63,089 bases of DNA from Candidatus [Bacteroides] periocalifornicus (GTDB lineage: Bacteria; Bacteroidota; Bacteroidia; Bacteroidales; CAJPTX01), in assembly GCA_001421095.1 (NCBI GenBank), contig LIIK01000010.1:1-63089 (forward strand), read 5' to 3'. The position numbers were made by a program, and so were the translations under genes. The first letter of the stretch is position 1, and each line of letters opens with the position of its first letter. Under the pieces are notes generated by a model. That model had not been told where the DNA came from and searched no databases. It worked only from the letters and a program-made list of their open reading frames with translations. Positions 8,855 through 18,004 of this stretch are shown here, piece by piece.

Positions 8855-9640
8855 ATGCGGTATCGGCTAGACCTCGGGTATCTTGGCACAAACTACCACG
8901 GCTGGCAGCGGCAGCCCAATGCGCACACCGTGCAGGCCGAGGTGGAAAACGCACTGTGCACCCTACTCCGATGCCCCGTGGATCTAGTGGGAGCCGGGCG
9001 AACCGATACGGGGGTCCATGCGTTGGGCTATGCTGCCCACTTTGACTACAACGGTGCTATAGACAGCCCAGCCAAGTTTTGCCATGCGCTAAATGGTATC
9101 CTCCCTGGTAGCATCGCCATTCATAGCCTAACGGAGGTGGATGGTGATTTTCACGCCCGTTTCAGTGCCACCAGCCGGCAATACATATACCTCATCAGCC
9201 GAGAGAAGAATCCCTTTCTCGCCCCCTTAGCCTACCAGTACACAGCCGCACTAGATTTCGCCAAGCTAGAGGCATCTGCCTGCCTGCTAGAGGAGACCTC
9301 AGACTTCGCGAGCTTCTGCAAGGCTGGGAGCGACCAGGGTACTACCATATGCAGGGTAACCACCGCCCGCTGGACCCAGGAGGGGGGGGTATGGAAATTC
9401 AGCATTACTGCAGACCGATTCCTGCGGAATATGGTACGCGCCCTGGTGGGCAGCATGCTACAGGTTAGCTGCGGACACTGGTCGCTGGCACGCTTTAAGC
9501 AGGCTATAGATGCGCAAGACCGCAGCCTAGCAGGCCCCTCAGCCGAACCACAGGGACTCTTCCTCGCCTCCATTGGCTACCCTCATCCCTACCCCTCCAC
9601 CACGCCTTACCCTGCGCTACCTACAGGCATACAGCCATGA
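8855..9640 (+). CDS. truA: tRNA pseudouridine(38-40) synthase TruA
   Basis: Isomerises uridines 38-40 in the tRNA anticodon arm. It has 261 residues, the normal length. GAGRTDTGVHALG contains the catalytic Asp (D51), and the N-terminus RYRLDLGYLGTNYHGWQRQ is canonical. The start lies 18 nt after the HMA gene. The stop overlaps the next ATG in ATGA, so the ATPase gene is translationally coupled to it. Confidence 0.95.
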   Translation: MRYRLDLGYLGTNYHGWQRQPNAHTVQAEVENALCTLLRCPVDLVGAGRTDTGVHALGYAAHFDYNGAIDSPAKFCHALNGILPGSIAIHSLTEVDGDFHARFSATSRQYIYLISREKNPFLAPLAYQYTAALDFAKLEASACLLEETSDFASFCKAGSDQGTTICRVTTARWTQEGGVWKFSITADRFLRNMVRALVGSMLQVSCGHWSLARFKQAIDAQDRSLAGPSAEPQGLFLASIGYPHPYPSTTPYPALPTGIQP

Positions 9641-10503
9641 GCAGATTCCAACTCTTCACCCTGGACAACTCCTACCTAAGCTACTGCATCCTAGCCGATC
9701 TCTTCTACATAAGCAGCGAGCTGGGGCGGCAAACCGTGGAACTTCACATCACCGACTTCGCCAGCGGTAATATGTGCGCAATACTCGGACTGCTGGGCAG
9801 CCATCTCGAGGCCATAGGCTCTGAGCTCTCCATCACCTCAAACCGCTATCCCGTAGTGCGCACGCTGGTTGGCAATGGATTCCTACGGCAGCATAAACGT
9901 GAACACACGTCCAGAGAAGACAATAGAGCCATTAGCTACCGCAAACTGCGCCCAGCAGACTCGAAATACTTCAACCTGCTCTTTGCCCAAGACCTGGCCT
10001 CTGCACATGCAGCAGCTGGAAGCCCTATGGGCGATGATCTCCTGCTCGCAATTCGCATCTCTACAGCCGAGCTCTTCGCCAATACGCAGCAGCACAGCCA
10101 GGCAACCTGGGTGTATAGCTGCGGGCTATTCTTCCCCGAAAAGGGGAGGTTTGAGTTCACCCTTGCCGACGATGGGGTAGGAATCCACAGCTCCCTAGGC
10201 GGAGAGCTTAGCACACCCGAAAACCACTCAGACTGGCTACTGGAGGCTCTACGCCAAGGTGCAACATCGCGCAAAGACCTACCTGGCGGGATTGGGCTTC
10301 CCCTCATACTCCAGCTGCTCCGGCTAAACCACGGAAAGCTCCAGATGGTAAGTGGGCGCGGATTCTTGCACTGGGACACCTCTGGGTTTCAGCTAGCAAC
10401 GCTACCCCACCCGTTCCCCGGCACCGTAATCACCCTGCAGCTCAATTCGCTGGACAGTACCCGTTACTCGCGATTAATCCAAAAGACCCTCAAAGCGCAA
10501 TAG
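9637..10503 (+). CDS. GHKL-type ATP-binding protein (anti-sigma/histidine-kinase-like)
   Basis: A cytosolic 288-residue protein with no TM segment or sensor domain. Its C-terminal half is a GHKL ATPase: N-box ELFANTQQHS (about 144-153), G1 DDGVGI (about 177) and G2 GGIGLPLILQLL (about 214), with no phosphoacceptor His domain. The N-terminal 100 residues look like a STAS-type or DNA-segregation-like fold but I cannot name it. The small STAS-like gene 2 nt downstream makes an ATPase/STAS pair reminiscent of anti-sigma/anti-anti-sigma switches. It overlaps truA by 4 nt. What it regulates is unknown. Confidence 0.75.
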   Translation: MSRFQLFTLDNSYLSYCILADLFYISSELGRQTVELHITDFASGNMCAILGLLGSHLEAIGSELSITSNRYPVVRTLVGNGFLRQHKREHTSREDNRAISYRKLRPADSKYFNLLFAQDLASAHAAAGSPMGDDLLLAIRISTAELFANTQQHSQATWVYSCGLFFPEKGRFEFTLADDGVGIHSSLGGELSTPENHSDWLLEALRQGATSRKDLPGGIGLPLILQLLRLNHGKLQMVSGRGFLHWDTSGFQLATLPHPFPGTVITLQLNSLDSTRYSRLIQKTLKAQ

Positions 10504-10505
10504 CC

Positions 10506-10829
10506 ATGCAGCCCCAGGAGATCAGCATAAAAGCCCTGATAGGCTCGCCCTACGCCACCGATGCCAACGATGGTGAGCTTCTCTACCGCCACCTTGCCCT
10601 GCACACGGCAGAGAATCGTACAGTGGAGGTCTCATTCGAGGGGCTAGAGCTGGTAACCCCGGCTTTTACCAACGCCTCGTTCGGGCGCCTGATCCTAGAG
10701 GGAGGTGTGGAGGACTTTGAGCTTTTAGTGCGTGAAGTTGGCATTTCGACCCCTTGGCGCGCGCTGCTTGTAGAGACCAAAAAGAATGCGCAACGGCAGC
10801 GGGAGGAGAGAACACTGGGCGAGCAATGA
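10506..10829 (+). CDS. STAS-like DUF4325 family protein
   Basis: A 107-residue soluble protein matching the DUF4325 STAS-like pattern: an N-terminal strand, a segment for VEVSFEGLELVTPAFTNASFG in the middle, then a helical C-terminus rich in Arg and Glu. The conserved core F-E-G-hydrophobic-V-T-x-x-F-x-N-A-S-F is characteristic. It starts 2 nt after the GHKL ATPase, so the two are almost certainly made together and probably interact. By analogy with SpoIIAA-like proteins it may be a phosphorylation- or binding-controlled partner; that is inference. Confidence 0.7.
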   Translation: MQPQEISIKALIGSPYATDANDGELLYRHLALHTAENRTVEVSFEGLELVTPAFTNASFGRLILEGGVEDFELLVREVGISTPWRALLVETKKNAQRQREERTLGEQ

Positions 10830-11100
10830 CCCTACACCCAAGCACGCCACCACTGCCAGCTGCCCCTTATCCTCCTCTCTACCAAGATTCCCTTCAATGC
10901 GCCTCCCAACCCTCAATCCCTACTGCCCACACCCGGCCTAAAAACGGGAATGGTTCGATAGGATAGCTCCACGGGAGGCTAATGAAATCCCTCACAGGGA
11001 GGGAAACCTTTTCTAGCGTATTTCGTATCATGCTATGTTAGGGTATGCCCTGCGGTGTTATCATGGCACGGGGCGGTTTTGAATCAAAAGGGAGAGAACT

Positions 11101-13746
11101 ATGCGAGGAGTTCGGCTTACGCTATTGAGCATGATGTTTTTAGCGCTGCACATTTCTGCCTTTTCCCAGGTATTGGTCCGGGGTAAGGTCCTAGATTCTG
11201 TGGGCGCACCGCTCCCGTTCGCCCAAGTGCAGCTCTACGCGCACGAGGGGAAAATGCCGCTTGCTGCCACGCAGAGCAATCCAAACGGACTCTTTACCCT
11301 AGAGGTGGCAGATACGGGAATCTACCGGCTAGAGGTACATTCTCTGGGCTATGCCGAGTATCTGCAAGAGGTGGTGGTAGGTGATGCCGGGGAACTCCAA
11401 CTTCCGACAATACAGCTCACGCCGAGCTACGAGGAGATCGGCAGTGTGCAGGTGGAGGGGGAGCGCCCAGTGGTTCGCAAGGGCGATTCGGTAGTCTACC
11501 AGGTGGGGGCCTTTGCCAAGGGGAATGAGCGGAGCATAGGGGAGGTTATGAATAGAATGCCAGGGCTTTACGTGAGCAGCGACGGCAGCGCGAGCTACCA
11601 GGGATGGAGCGTGAGCAAGATGATGGTGGGGGGTACAGATCTCTTCGGGCAAGGCTATGGAGTGCTGACCAATAACCTGAATCCGAGCGCAGTGAAAGAG
11701 GTGCAGGTGCTAGAGAATTTTGAGGAGAGCCGCCTCCTAAAACGAGTGCGTAGGAAGAGCGAGCGGGTGGCGATAAACCTTGAAATGAAGGATGGGGCTG
11801 GTCAGGTAGTAGGTTCGCTGGAGGGCAGCTATGGGTATCGGCTTATGCACAGGGCCAATGTATCGCTAGTGGGCGTGCGGCAAGGGCTACAGTGGTCGCT
11901 CCTTGCGAACAGCAACACCGTGGGTGAAACGCCTGCGCATAGCTGGGCCGATCCCCAGGGGCTGAACAATATCGGGAGTGGCGAAGAGCTTAGCCTCCCG
12001 ATTCCAAAGCCCGGCAGCATAGAAGCTGTCACCAGCACCCAGGGGAGTAGCGCCCCACTGAGCGCCTCGCGGCGACGACGGAATCTGTCGCACATGGTGG
12101 GGTTCAGCACCGTGCTAAGCCCAAACCATCGATTCCAGCTGAAGGCCAACGTGGTAGGGCAGAAGGAGGATGACCAGTACGCGAGCGGCTATAGGAGTAA
12201 GGTGAAAATCGGTAATCTGAGCTTCGACCGCGATGAGCAGAGCCAGAAGGAGGTGGGCAGCTATACGGCGGTAGGGCGAGTAACTCTTGACTGGGAGGCC
12301 TATGACCAGGCAGACCTTCGCTATGAGGGCGGCTACTCTTTTCGGCAGAACCAGAGTAATGGATGGAACGAGGGGCAGCAAAACCGCTTGAGTGAGATGG
12401 GCTTTAGCCGTTGGCAGCGGATGGATCACACGCTTCTCTATACCCAGAGTTTTGACTCGGCGGGTTTAATACGAGGTGGCTTTGAGTGGCAGAGCCAATG
12501 GCTAGCGGCAGACTACAGCGCGGCGATCTCTGGTACTGTACCCCGTGGACTAGTGGGCAAGCAGGGGCTTACGGCTAGCTATCCGCAGGCTCTGCACACT
12601 GGTAAGACGCTATGGCTGTACCTAGCCCCTATAGCCAAGGGATTCACGGGTGATGCGCGCCTGGGTGGGCTCTATTTCCAGCAGAGGCTACTAACCCGGG
12701 GGAATCATAATCGCAGTGTGGCCGCTACTCTACAGCAATCTGATCTTTTTGCTGGCGGTGCGGTTAACTACACGGTTGGGCCGGTTCTGGTGAAGGCCGG
12801 ACTGCTTGCGCACACCGTAAGGCAGGATCTGGAGGCTACCCTCCCCTCAGAATTGCCAGGAAAGCGCCTATATCTGGTAGAACCCAGTCTGGCCGTAGTT
12901 GCCTCCACCGAGCGCCACTACGGGCTGCTGAAATACTCGCGCAACTCTACCACCAGCACCCTGCTCGATGTGCTCCCAGAGCCGTTGGTGAAAAGCTACC
13001 GGAGTACCCAGCAGGGAAGCACAGAGTTTCGCCTCCATCATGGTAACACCTACCAGATCTACTATAGCTACGCGAATGTGCTGTCGCGCAATTCATTGCA
13101 AACCCAGCTGTACTACAACCATAACAGCCACCCTATCGATACGCACGACGTGATAGCAGCCTCGCACACCACCTCGTACATCATATCGGGCAGGCGGAGC
13201 AGCACGCTTTACGCCAGCCTGAATACTGACTACTATCTGGGTTTCCTCAACACCACTTTCCGTGCTGCCGCAAGCGCGCAGCGTTCCTACTATACCCAGA
13301 ATGTGAACGAATGGGAGATACCGCTGGTGGATGATTATCTCACCGCAGAAGTTAGTCTTCGCACGCACTTCCATTCGATATTTGATATTAGTGTGGGTGC
13401 GGACTGGCGAACTAACCGTCTGCAATCTGACGGACCTGTCCAGCTTCGCCACTCCTCCTCGGCCTACGCCGATCTGCAATTCACCTTTGGGCCTGTGCTG
13501 TGGACAACGACCATAGAGCGGCTAGAGCCTGGGGTGCAGAAGGGGAATCCGAATGCGGCATACTTCCTCGATAGCGAAGTGCAATGGACGGTTCTTCCGC
13601 AAAAGCTAACATTGTATATAAACGGTAATAACCTGCTGAATTCCAATACCTATATCTACTATTCGGTGGACAATCTTGAGGCAGCCTACCTCAGGTATGA
13701 CATTGCCCCAATCCGGGTAATGGTGGGTGGACGATGGCAGCTCTAG
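11101..13746 (+). CDS. Outer-membrane beta-barrel protein with carboxypeptidase-like regulatory domain (paralogue 1)
   Basis: Exported outer-membrane protein of 881 residues. After a signal peptide ending AFSQ, residues 24-115 form a carboxypeptidase-regulatory-like beta sandwich (LVRGKVLDSVGAPLPFAQVQ). A TonB-plug-like region follows (SIGEVMNRMPGLYVSSDG; TNNLNPSAVKEVQVLENFEE), then a long barrel ending in the aromatic C-terminus GGRWQL. It is closely related along its full length to the minus-strand protein at 14071-16707. Unlike that copy it has no GLPGLI neighbour. It may import or export a peptide or glycan, but the substrate is unknown. Confidence 0.85.
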   Translation: MRGVRLTLLSMMFLALHISAFSQVLVRGKVLDSVGAPLPFAQVQLYAHEGKMPLAATQSNPNGLFTLEVADTGIYRLEVHSLGYAEYLQEVVVGDAGELQLPTIQLTPSYEEIGSVQVEGERPVVRKGDSVVYQVGAFAKGNERSIGEVMNRMPGLYVSSDGSASYQGWSVSKMMVGGTDLFGQGYGVLTNNLNPSAVKEVQVLENFEESRLLKRVRRKSERVAINLEMKDGAGQVVGSLEGSYGYRLMHRANVSLVGVRQGLQWSLLANSNTVGETPAHSWADPQGLNNIGSGEELSLPIPKPGSIEAVTSTQGSSAPLSASRRRRNLSHMVGFSTVLSPNHRFQLKANVVGQKEDDQYASGYRSKVKIGNLSFDRDEQSQKEVGSYTAVGRVTLDWEAYDQADLRYEGGYSFRQNQSNGWNEGQQNRLSEMGFSRWQRMDHTLLYTQSFDSAGLIRGGFEWQSQWLAADYSAAISGTVPRGLVGKQGLTASYPQALHTGKTLWLYLAPIAKGFTGDARLGGLYFQQRLLTRGNHNRSVAATLQQSDLFAGGAVNYTVGPVLVKAGLLAHTVRQDLEATLPSELPGKRLYLVEPSLAVVASTERHYGLLKYSRNSTTSTLLDVLPEPLVKSYRSTQQGSTEFRLHHGNTYQIYYSYANVLSRNSLQTQLYYNHNSHPIDTHDVIAASHTTSYIISGRRSSTLYASLNTDYYLGFLNTTFRAAASAQRSYYTQNVNEWEIPLVDDYLTAEVSLRTHFHSIFDISVGADWRTNRLQSDGPVQLRHSSSAYADLQFTFGPVLWTTTIERLEPGVQKGNPNAAYFLDSEVQWTVLPQKLTLYINGNNLLNSNTYIYYSVDNLEAAYLRYDIAPIRVMVGGRWQL

Positions 13747-13843
13747 GCGGATGGGAGTAGGCTGAAAAAGTCCGTTGAGGGAGGATTTGAGAACGCAGGA
13801 AAGGCCCATCGTACCGTGCGGCGGCTACTGCTAGACCCAAATC

Positions 13844-13979
13844 AAGACCTCTGCAAAACCCACATAAACGATGCGCCGCTACGGTCTTCGATAGGTTGAA
13901 TCGCATGATTAAAAAGCTATTTACCCGCAAGGGGGAAAGTCCACCTATAGAACCCATCCTAGACTTTTGCCGAGATTTC
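13844..13979. mobile_element. MITE-like element with AAATC target duplication
   Basis: A 136-bp non-coding element. The left end AAGACCTCTGCAAAAC (13844-13859) is an imperfect inverted match to the right end finishing GAGATTTC at 13979; the shared core is GCAAAA. The 5-bp direct repeat AAATC lies immediately outside both ends (13839-13843 and 13980-13984), as expected for a target-site duplication. The body shares the ATAAACGATGCG, CTTCGATAG and TTTACCCGCAAG modules with the copies at 26.9 and 31.2 kb. It encodes no protein, so it would depend on a transposase elsewhere. It sits between the two convergent barrel genes. Confidence 0.7.
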
Positions 13980-14011
13980 AAATCGTATTATTTCAGCAAC
14001 CCTACGGTAAT

Positions 14012-14047
14012 AAAAAAAACGGGTGGTCGCCCCCAACGAAACCACCC
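14012..14047 (-). terminator. Intrinsic terminator after barrel paralogue 2
   Basis: GGGTGGT (14021-14027) pairs with ACCACCC (14041-14047); on the minus strand it is followed by eight T (14012-14019). It ends the minus-strand GLPGLI/barrel cluster. Confidence 0.85.
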
Positions 14048-14070
14048 GCATCACGCTCCGGCTCTCCCGG

Positions 14071-16707
14071 TTAGAGCTGCCACCTCACCCCGAGCATCAC
14101 CCGGAGCGGGGCAATGTCATACTGCAGATGGGCGGCCTCGAGGTTGCCCACCGAGTAGTAGGTGTAGGTTTTGGTGTTCAGCAGGTTTTGCCCATCGGCA
14201 TAGAGGGTCAGCCTCTTTTTGAGCAATGACCACTGCACCTTGCTATCCAGGAAGTAGACGGCATTAGGATTCCCCTTCAGCACACCGGGTTCCATTCGAT
14301 CGACGGTAGTAGTCCACAGCACAGGGCCAAAGGTAAACTCAAGATCCACATAAGCCGAGGTGGAATGCCGAAGTTGCACAGCGCTAGATTGCAGTCGGTT
14401 GGTTCGCCAATCTGCCCCGATGTTGATATCGAACACCGAGCGGAAATTGGTACGGAGGCTGATCTCCGCCGAGAGGTGATCGTTGGTTAGGGGTATCTGC
14501 AAGCCATTCACGTACTGGGTGTAGCGCGAACGCTGCCCGCTGACGGCGAACCGGAAATTGGTGTTAAGGCGGCCGACGAAGTAGTCGGCATTCACCATGG
14601 CGTAGAGCGTGCTGCTCCGCCTGCCCGTAATGATGTAAGTGGTGGTACGAGAGGCTGTAACCACATCGGAGGTCGCTATGGGACGGCTGCTGTGGTTATA
14701 GTACAGCTGGGCCTGCAGCACGGCGCGGGAGAGGATATTGCCATAGCTGTAGTAGGCCTGGTAGGTATTGCCATGGTGAAGGCGAAAGGAGGTAGCCCCT
14801 TGCCGCGTGCCCCTGTAGCTCGTAACCACGGTTTCGGGTAGCACATCGAGCAGGGTGGTGGTGGTGGAATTGCGCGAGAATTGCAACAGCGCGTAGTGCA
14901 GGGCATTCGTCAGCGTGAATGACACTCGGGGCTCTAGGAAATTTAGCCTCGTGCTGGGTATGCCGGTAGAAATGCCCGTTTGCAGCTCTTGCCGGACCGT
15001 ATGCCCCAGCAGCCCGACCTTTACCATGAACGGCTCTCGCCTATAGCTAACCGAGCCTCCAGCAAAGAGATCCAGTTGTCGCAGTTCGCTTAAGCCCCCT
15101 TGGCTAAAGTTGCCGCTCGCCCTGAGCTGCTGCTGGAGGTAGAGCCCCCCGAGCCTCGCATCGCCCGTAAACCCTCTGATGATGGGGGCAAGGTAGAGCC
15201 AAAGCGTCTTGCCTGTGTGCATGGTTTGCGGGTAGCTGGCCGCGAGTCCCTGGGCCCCCACCAGCCCTCTGGGCGTAGTGCCTGATATCCATGCGCTATA
15301 GTCTGCCTTAAGCCATTGGCTCTGCCATTCGAAACCGCCACGAATCAGACCTGCCGAATCGAGGCTCTGGGTGTAGAGCAGCGTGTGGTCCATGCGTTGC
15401 CACCTGCTAAAGCTCCTCTCGCTGAGGCGATTCTCCTGCTCATCGTTCCAACCATTGCTACGCCCCTGGCGGAATGAGTAGCCCCCCTCATAGCGAAGGT
15501 CGGCCCTATCGTGTGCAGCCCAGTCCAATGTAAGCCGGCCTGCAGCAGTGTAATTCCCGCTCTCCTTCTGGCTCTGCTCATTGCGGGCAAAGCTCAGGCT
15601 AGCTATCTGCACCTGGCTGATATAGCTACTCGTGTACTTATCATCTTCCTTCTGCCCTACTAGGTTGGCCTTCAACTGGAGATGTCGGCTAGGAGTGAGC
15701 ACCGTGCCAAAGCCTAGCATGTGGGAGAGATTACGCCGTCTGCGTGCTGCGCTCAGCGGGGCATTGCTCCCCTGCGTGCTAGTAACAGGTTCTAGCCGAA
15801 ATGGCTTGGGAATTTGCAGTTTAAGCTCCTCTCCGCTGCCAATATCATTCAGCCCCTGAGGATTTGCCCAGCTCTGAACGGGGGTTTCGCCCACCGTGTT
15901 ACTATTGGCTAGGAACGACCACTGCTGCCCATGCTTCACACCCACTAGCGACACGTTGGCCCTGTGCATGTAGCGGTAGCCATAGCTGCCATCTAGAGAG
16001 CCTACCACCTGCCCAGCCCCATCCTTCATCTCCAGATTGATGGCTACCCTTTCGCTCGTGCTGCGCATTCGCTTGAGAAGACGATTCTCCTCAAAGTTCT
16101 CCAGCACCTGCACCTCCTTCACGGAATTCGGGTTCAGATTGTTGGTCAGCACCCCGTAGCCGCGCCCGAAAAGGTCTGCCCCGCCCACCATCATCCTCTC
16201 CACGGGTTTACCCTGGTAGCTCACGCTCCCATCGCTCTCCACCTTTAGCCCGGGCATCTTATTCATCACCTCGCCGATGCTCTTCTCATTGCCCTTGGCA
16301 AAAGCCTCCACCCGATAGATGAGCGAATCGCCCTTACGAACTACAGGCCTTTCGCCCAGCACCTGCACTGCATGGATCTCCTCATAGTGCGCACGGAGCT
16401 GAATGCTGCCTAGCTGCACTTCTGGCACATTCCCGAGCAATACCTCCTGCAGATGCTCGGCATGGCCTAGTGAGCGCACCTCGAGTCTATACGTGCCCGG
16501 ATCCTTTACCTTCAGCGTGAAAAGCCCTTTCGGGTTGCTCTGCGTGAAGGCTACGGGCGACCGACCCTCAGGCCGGTAGAGCTGCACCTGCGCAAACGGC
16601 AGCGGTGCACCCGCAGAATCTAATACTCGGCCACGGATGAGATGCTGCCCCGAGGCGAGGCCGCACAGCAGTAGAAGCGGGAGTAATAGTGGTAAGAAAT
16701 ACCGCAT
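14071..16707 (-). CDS. Outer-membrane beta-barrel protein with carboxypeptidase-like regulatory domain (paralogue 2)
   Basis: An 878-residue outer-membrane protein built like paralogue 1: signal peptide ending ASGQ, regulatory sandwich (LIRGRVLDSAGAPLPFAQVQ), plug-like region (SIGEVMNKMPGLKVESDG) and barrel ending GVRWQL. It is the last gene of a minus-strand run that includes two GLPGLI proteins and two small secreted Cys proteins, with only 78 nt between it and the first GLPGLI gene. GLPGLI proteins often neighbour such barrels in Bacteroidetes, which suggests a common cell-surface task. The substrate is unknown. Confidence 0.85.
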   Translation of the reverse strand: MRYFLPLLLPLLLLCGLASGQHLIRGRVLDSAGAPLPFAQVQLYRPEGRSPVAFTQSNPKGLFTLKVKDPGTYRLEVRSLGHAEHLQEVLLGNVPEVQLGSIQLRAHYEEIHAVQVLGERPVVRKGDSLIYRVEAFAKGNEKSIGEVMNKMPGLKVESDGSVSYQGKPVERMMVGGADLFGRGYGVLTNNLNPNSVKEVQVLENFEENRLLKRMRSTSERVAINLEMKDGAGQVVGSLDGSYGYRYMHRANVSLVGVKHGQQWSFLANSNTVGETPVQSWANPQGLNDIGSGEELKLQIPKPFRLEPVTSTQGSNAPLSAARRRRNLSHMLGFGTVLTPSRHLQLKANLVGQKEDDKYTSSYISQVQIASLSFARNEQSQKESGNYTAAGRLTLDWAAHDRADLRYEGGYSFRQGRSNGWNDEQENRLSERSFSRWQRMDHTLLYTQSLDSAGLIRGGFEWQSQWLKADYSAWISGTTPRGLVGAQGLAASYPQTMHTGKTLWLYLAPIIRGFTGDARLGGLYLQQQLRASGNFSQGGLSELRQLDLFAGGSVSYRREPFMVKVGLLGHTVRQELQTGISTGIPSTRLNFLEPRVSFTLTNALHYALLQFSRNSTTTTLLDVLPETVVTSYRGTRQGATSFRLHHGNTYQAYYSYGNILSRAVLQAQLYYNHSSRPIATSDVVTASRTTTYIITGRRSSTLYAMVNADYFVGRLNTNFRFAVSGQRSRYTQYVNGLQIPLTNDHLSAEISLRTNFRSVFDINIGADWRTNRLQSSAVQLRHSTSAYVDLEFTFGPVLWTTTVDRMEPGVLKGNPNAVYFLDSKVQWSLLKKRLTLYADGQNLLNTKTYTYYSVGNLEAAHLQYDIAPLRVMLGVRWQL

Positions 16708-16785
16708 AAGCCCAAACTTATTGGACGGTGCGTAATACGCCTAGCCCGAAAGGCTCCGTGCCAATGCGCCACACCATCGCATCAT

Positions 16786-17616
16786 TTACTCCTGCGTCCC
16801 GAATATATCCGCAAAATTCTTCTCGATCAGCGCCTCATCGCCCGTTCTAACCGTGTGGTAATTCACCTCGGCGCCCCGAGCCGACCTGGCACGGATGAGG
16901 TTGGCCATGTCTTCCCCCATCCTGTCGCGGTAGAATGCGTAATCCTTTATCGAGATCTTCTCTGCGGTCTTTGGGAATATCACCTCGGGCATTGCGTGCC
17001 TATCATCCAGCTCTATCCCATCAAAACGGAAGGCGAATACCCCATCTATCTCATGCACGTCGAGGATAAGGCCTGGCAATCCGTTGAACTTCCACGGGCC
17101 AAAACCCACGGGTATCAAGGGGGCATACCAGGCGAAATACTCGCGCCCTCTAAACCAACCCTTTGCGCCCTGCACTTTAATGCCGCTGAATGCGCTCGTG
17201 GTATCCACAAATTCCCAGCTGATCTCGCCTAGCGGTTCTTCTACCACGTACTCGTTGAGCGTGCCACTATTGCCACGATTTAACACTTGAAAAGTCTGCA
17301 TCTGGTGCTTCTGAACCTCTGATACCACGTAGACCTCGCCGGCATACATCTTCAGGCTCTGGTTTATGAACCGATTCCCCTTCTCGTCCACATACTCGCT
17401 CCGGGTGATTCCGCTCCGGGTTTTGCCGGTGTAGTCCGCGCCAGTGTAGATGCTAGCGGACTGCGAGAAGTCGAGCGTGGCAGAGTAGTGGGAATCTGGC
17501 TCATTTGGCGACCAGTACACCCGGTAGTGCGCACGCCCAGAGCTCTGCGCAGAAGCCTGTAGCCCCACAAGGGTGAAGAGCGCAAGGGTGATGGAGAGGG
17601 TAAATCTAGCTTTCAT
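16786..17616 (-). CDS. GLPGLI family protein 1
   Basis: Exported protein of 276 residues with a Sec signal peptide (hydrophobic 7-20, cleavage after ASA). The family signature FNGLPGLIL is at about residue 172, preceded by the aromatic segment REYFAWYAPLIPVGFGPWK. GLPGLI proteins are a Bacteroidetes family of unknown function, predicted periplasmic or surface beta-rich. It lies 78 nt upstream of barrel paralogue 2 on the same strand. A terminator hairpin at 17644-17672 lies just before its start, so it may depend on read-through from the small peptide gene or on its own promoter. Confidence 0.85.
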   Translation of the reverse strand: MKARFTLSITLALFTLVGLQASAQSSGRAHYRVYWSPNEPDSHYSATLDFSQSASIYTGADYTGKTRSGITRSEYVDEKGNRFINQSLKMYAGEVYVVSEVQKHQMQTFQVLNRGNSGTLNEYVVEEPLGEISWEFVDTTSAFSGIKVQGAKGWFRGREYFAWYAPLIPVGFGPWKFNGLPGLILDVHEIDGVFAFRFDGIELDDRHAMPEVIFPKTAEKISIKDYAFYRDRMGEDMANLIRARSARGAEVNYHTVRTGDEALIEKNFADIFGTQE

Positions 17617-17643
17617 GGTTCATATCTTTTTGTTCTATTTAGT

Positions 17644-17672
17644 AAAAAAGAGGGGAGGGTTTACCTCCCCTC
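17644..17672 (-). terminator. Terminator or attenuator between the 59-residue peptide gene and GLPGLI 1
   Basis: GAGGGGAGG (17650-17658) pairs with CCTCCCCTC (17664-17672); minus-strand transcription then meets a T-run (17644-17649). Its place inside the cluster would make the short peptide transcript more abundant than the downstream GLPGLI and barrel genes. Confidence 0.75.
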
Positions 17673-17693
17673 CCCAAGAGAAATCACTCAACC

Positions 17694-17873
17694 CTACGGA
17701 CAAACCGTAATGGTCGTGGTTGTGGTAACAGTAGTATGACCAGTACTAACCGTAGTGGTCGTGGTTGTCGTGGTGCAACCACCGTCACCCGCTGCATAAG
17801 ACAGTGTCGGTACGCTGATGGTCAAGGCCAATACTGCCAATACAGCCATTGCTTTTGCCTTACATCCTTTCAT
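17694..17873 (-). CDS. 59-residue secreted Thr-rich peptide with two cysteines
   Basis: Short gene read directly from the sequence: ATG at 17873-17871, TAG at 17696-17694. The product has an N-terminal signal peptide (MKGCKAKAMAVLAVLALTIS, cleavage likely after SYA at about residue 27). The predicted mature part is only about 32 residues: AGDGGC, eight Thr in a row, VSTGH, more Thr, then ITVCP. Two Cys (C33 and C58) bracket the Thr-rich part and could form a disulphide loop. I know no family like it. It lies between the two GLPGLI genes on the same strand, followed by its own terminator hairpin, which supports a real, strongly expressed small gene. A role as substrate, signal or bacteriocin-like peptide is only a guess. 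Confidence 0.65.
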   Translation of the reverse strand: MKGCKAKAMAVLAVLALTISVPTLSYAAGDGGCTTTTTTTTVSTGHTTVTTTTTITVCP

Positions 17874-17926
17874 GGTGTTTGGCTTTTGGGGACGTTAAAC
17901 TTGATATGCACATCTTCCGGAATGAT

Positions 17927-17942
17927 GTTCTATAAATAGAAC
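17927..17942. promoter_or_regulatory. Small palindrome upstream of the 59-residue peptide gene
   Basis: GTTCTAT and ATAGAAC form 7-bp arms about 54 nt before the peptide start; the half sequence GTTCTATTTAG recurs upstream of GLPGLI 1 near 17633. It could be an operator. I find no exact TAnnTTTG box in this interval. Confidence 0.3.
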
Positions 17943-18004
17943 GGATGGGCTCTTAAAAATGTTGCATCGCTTGTGAAAAAAAAAACGACGACCTGCACCA
18001 TTTT

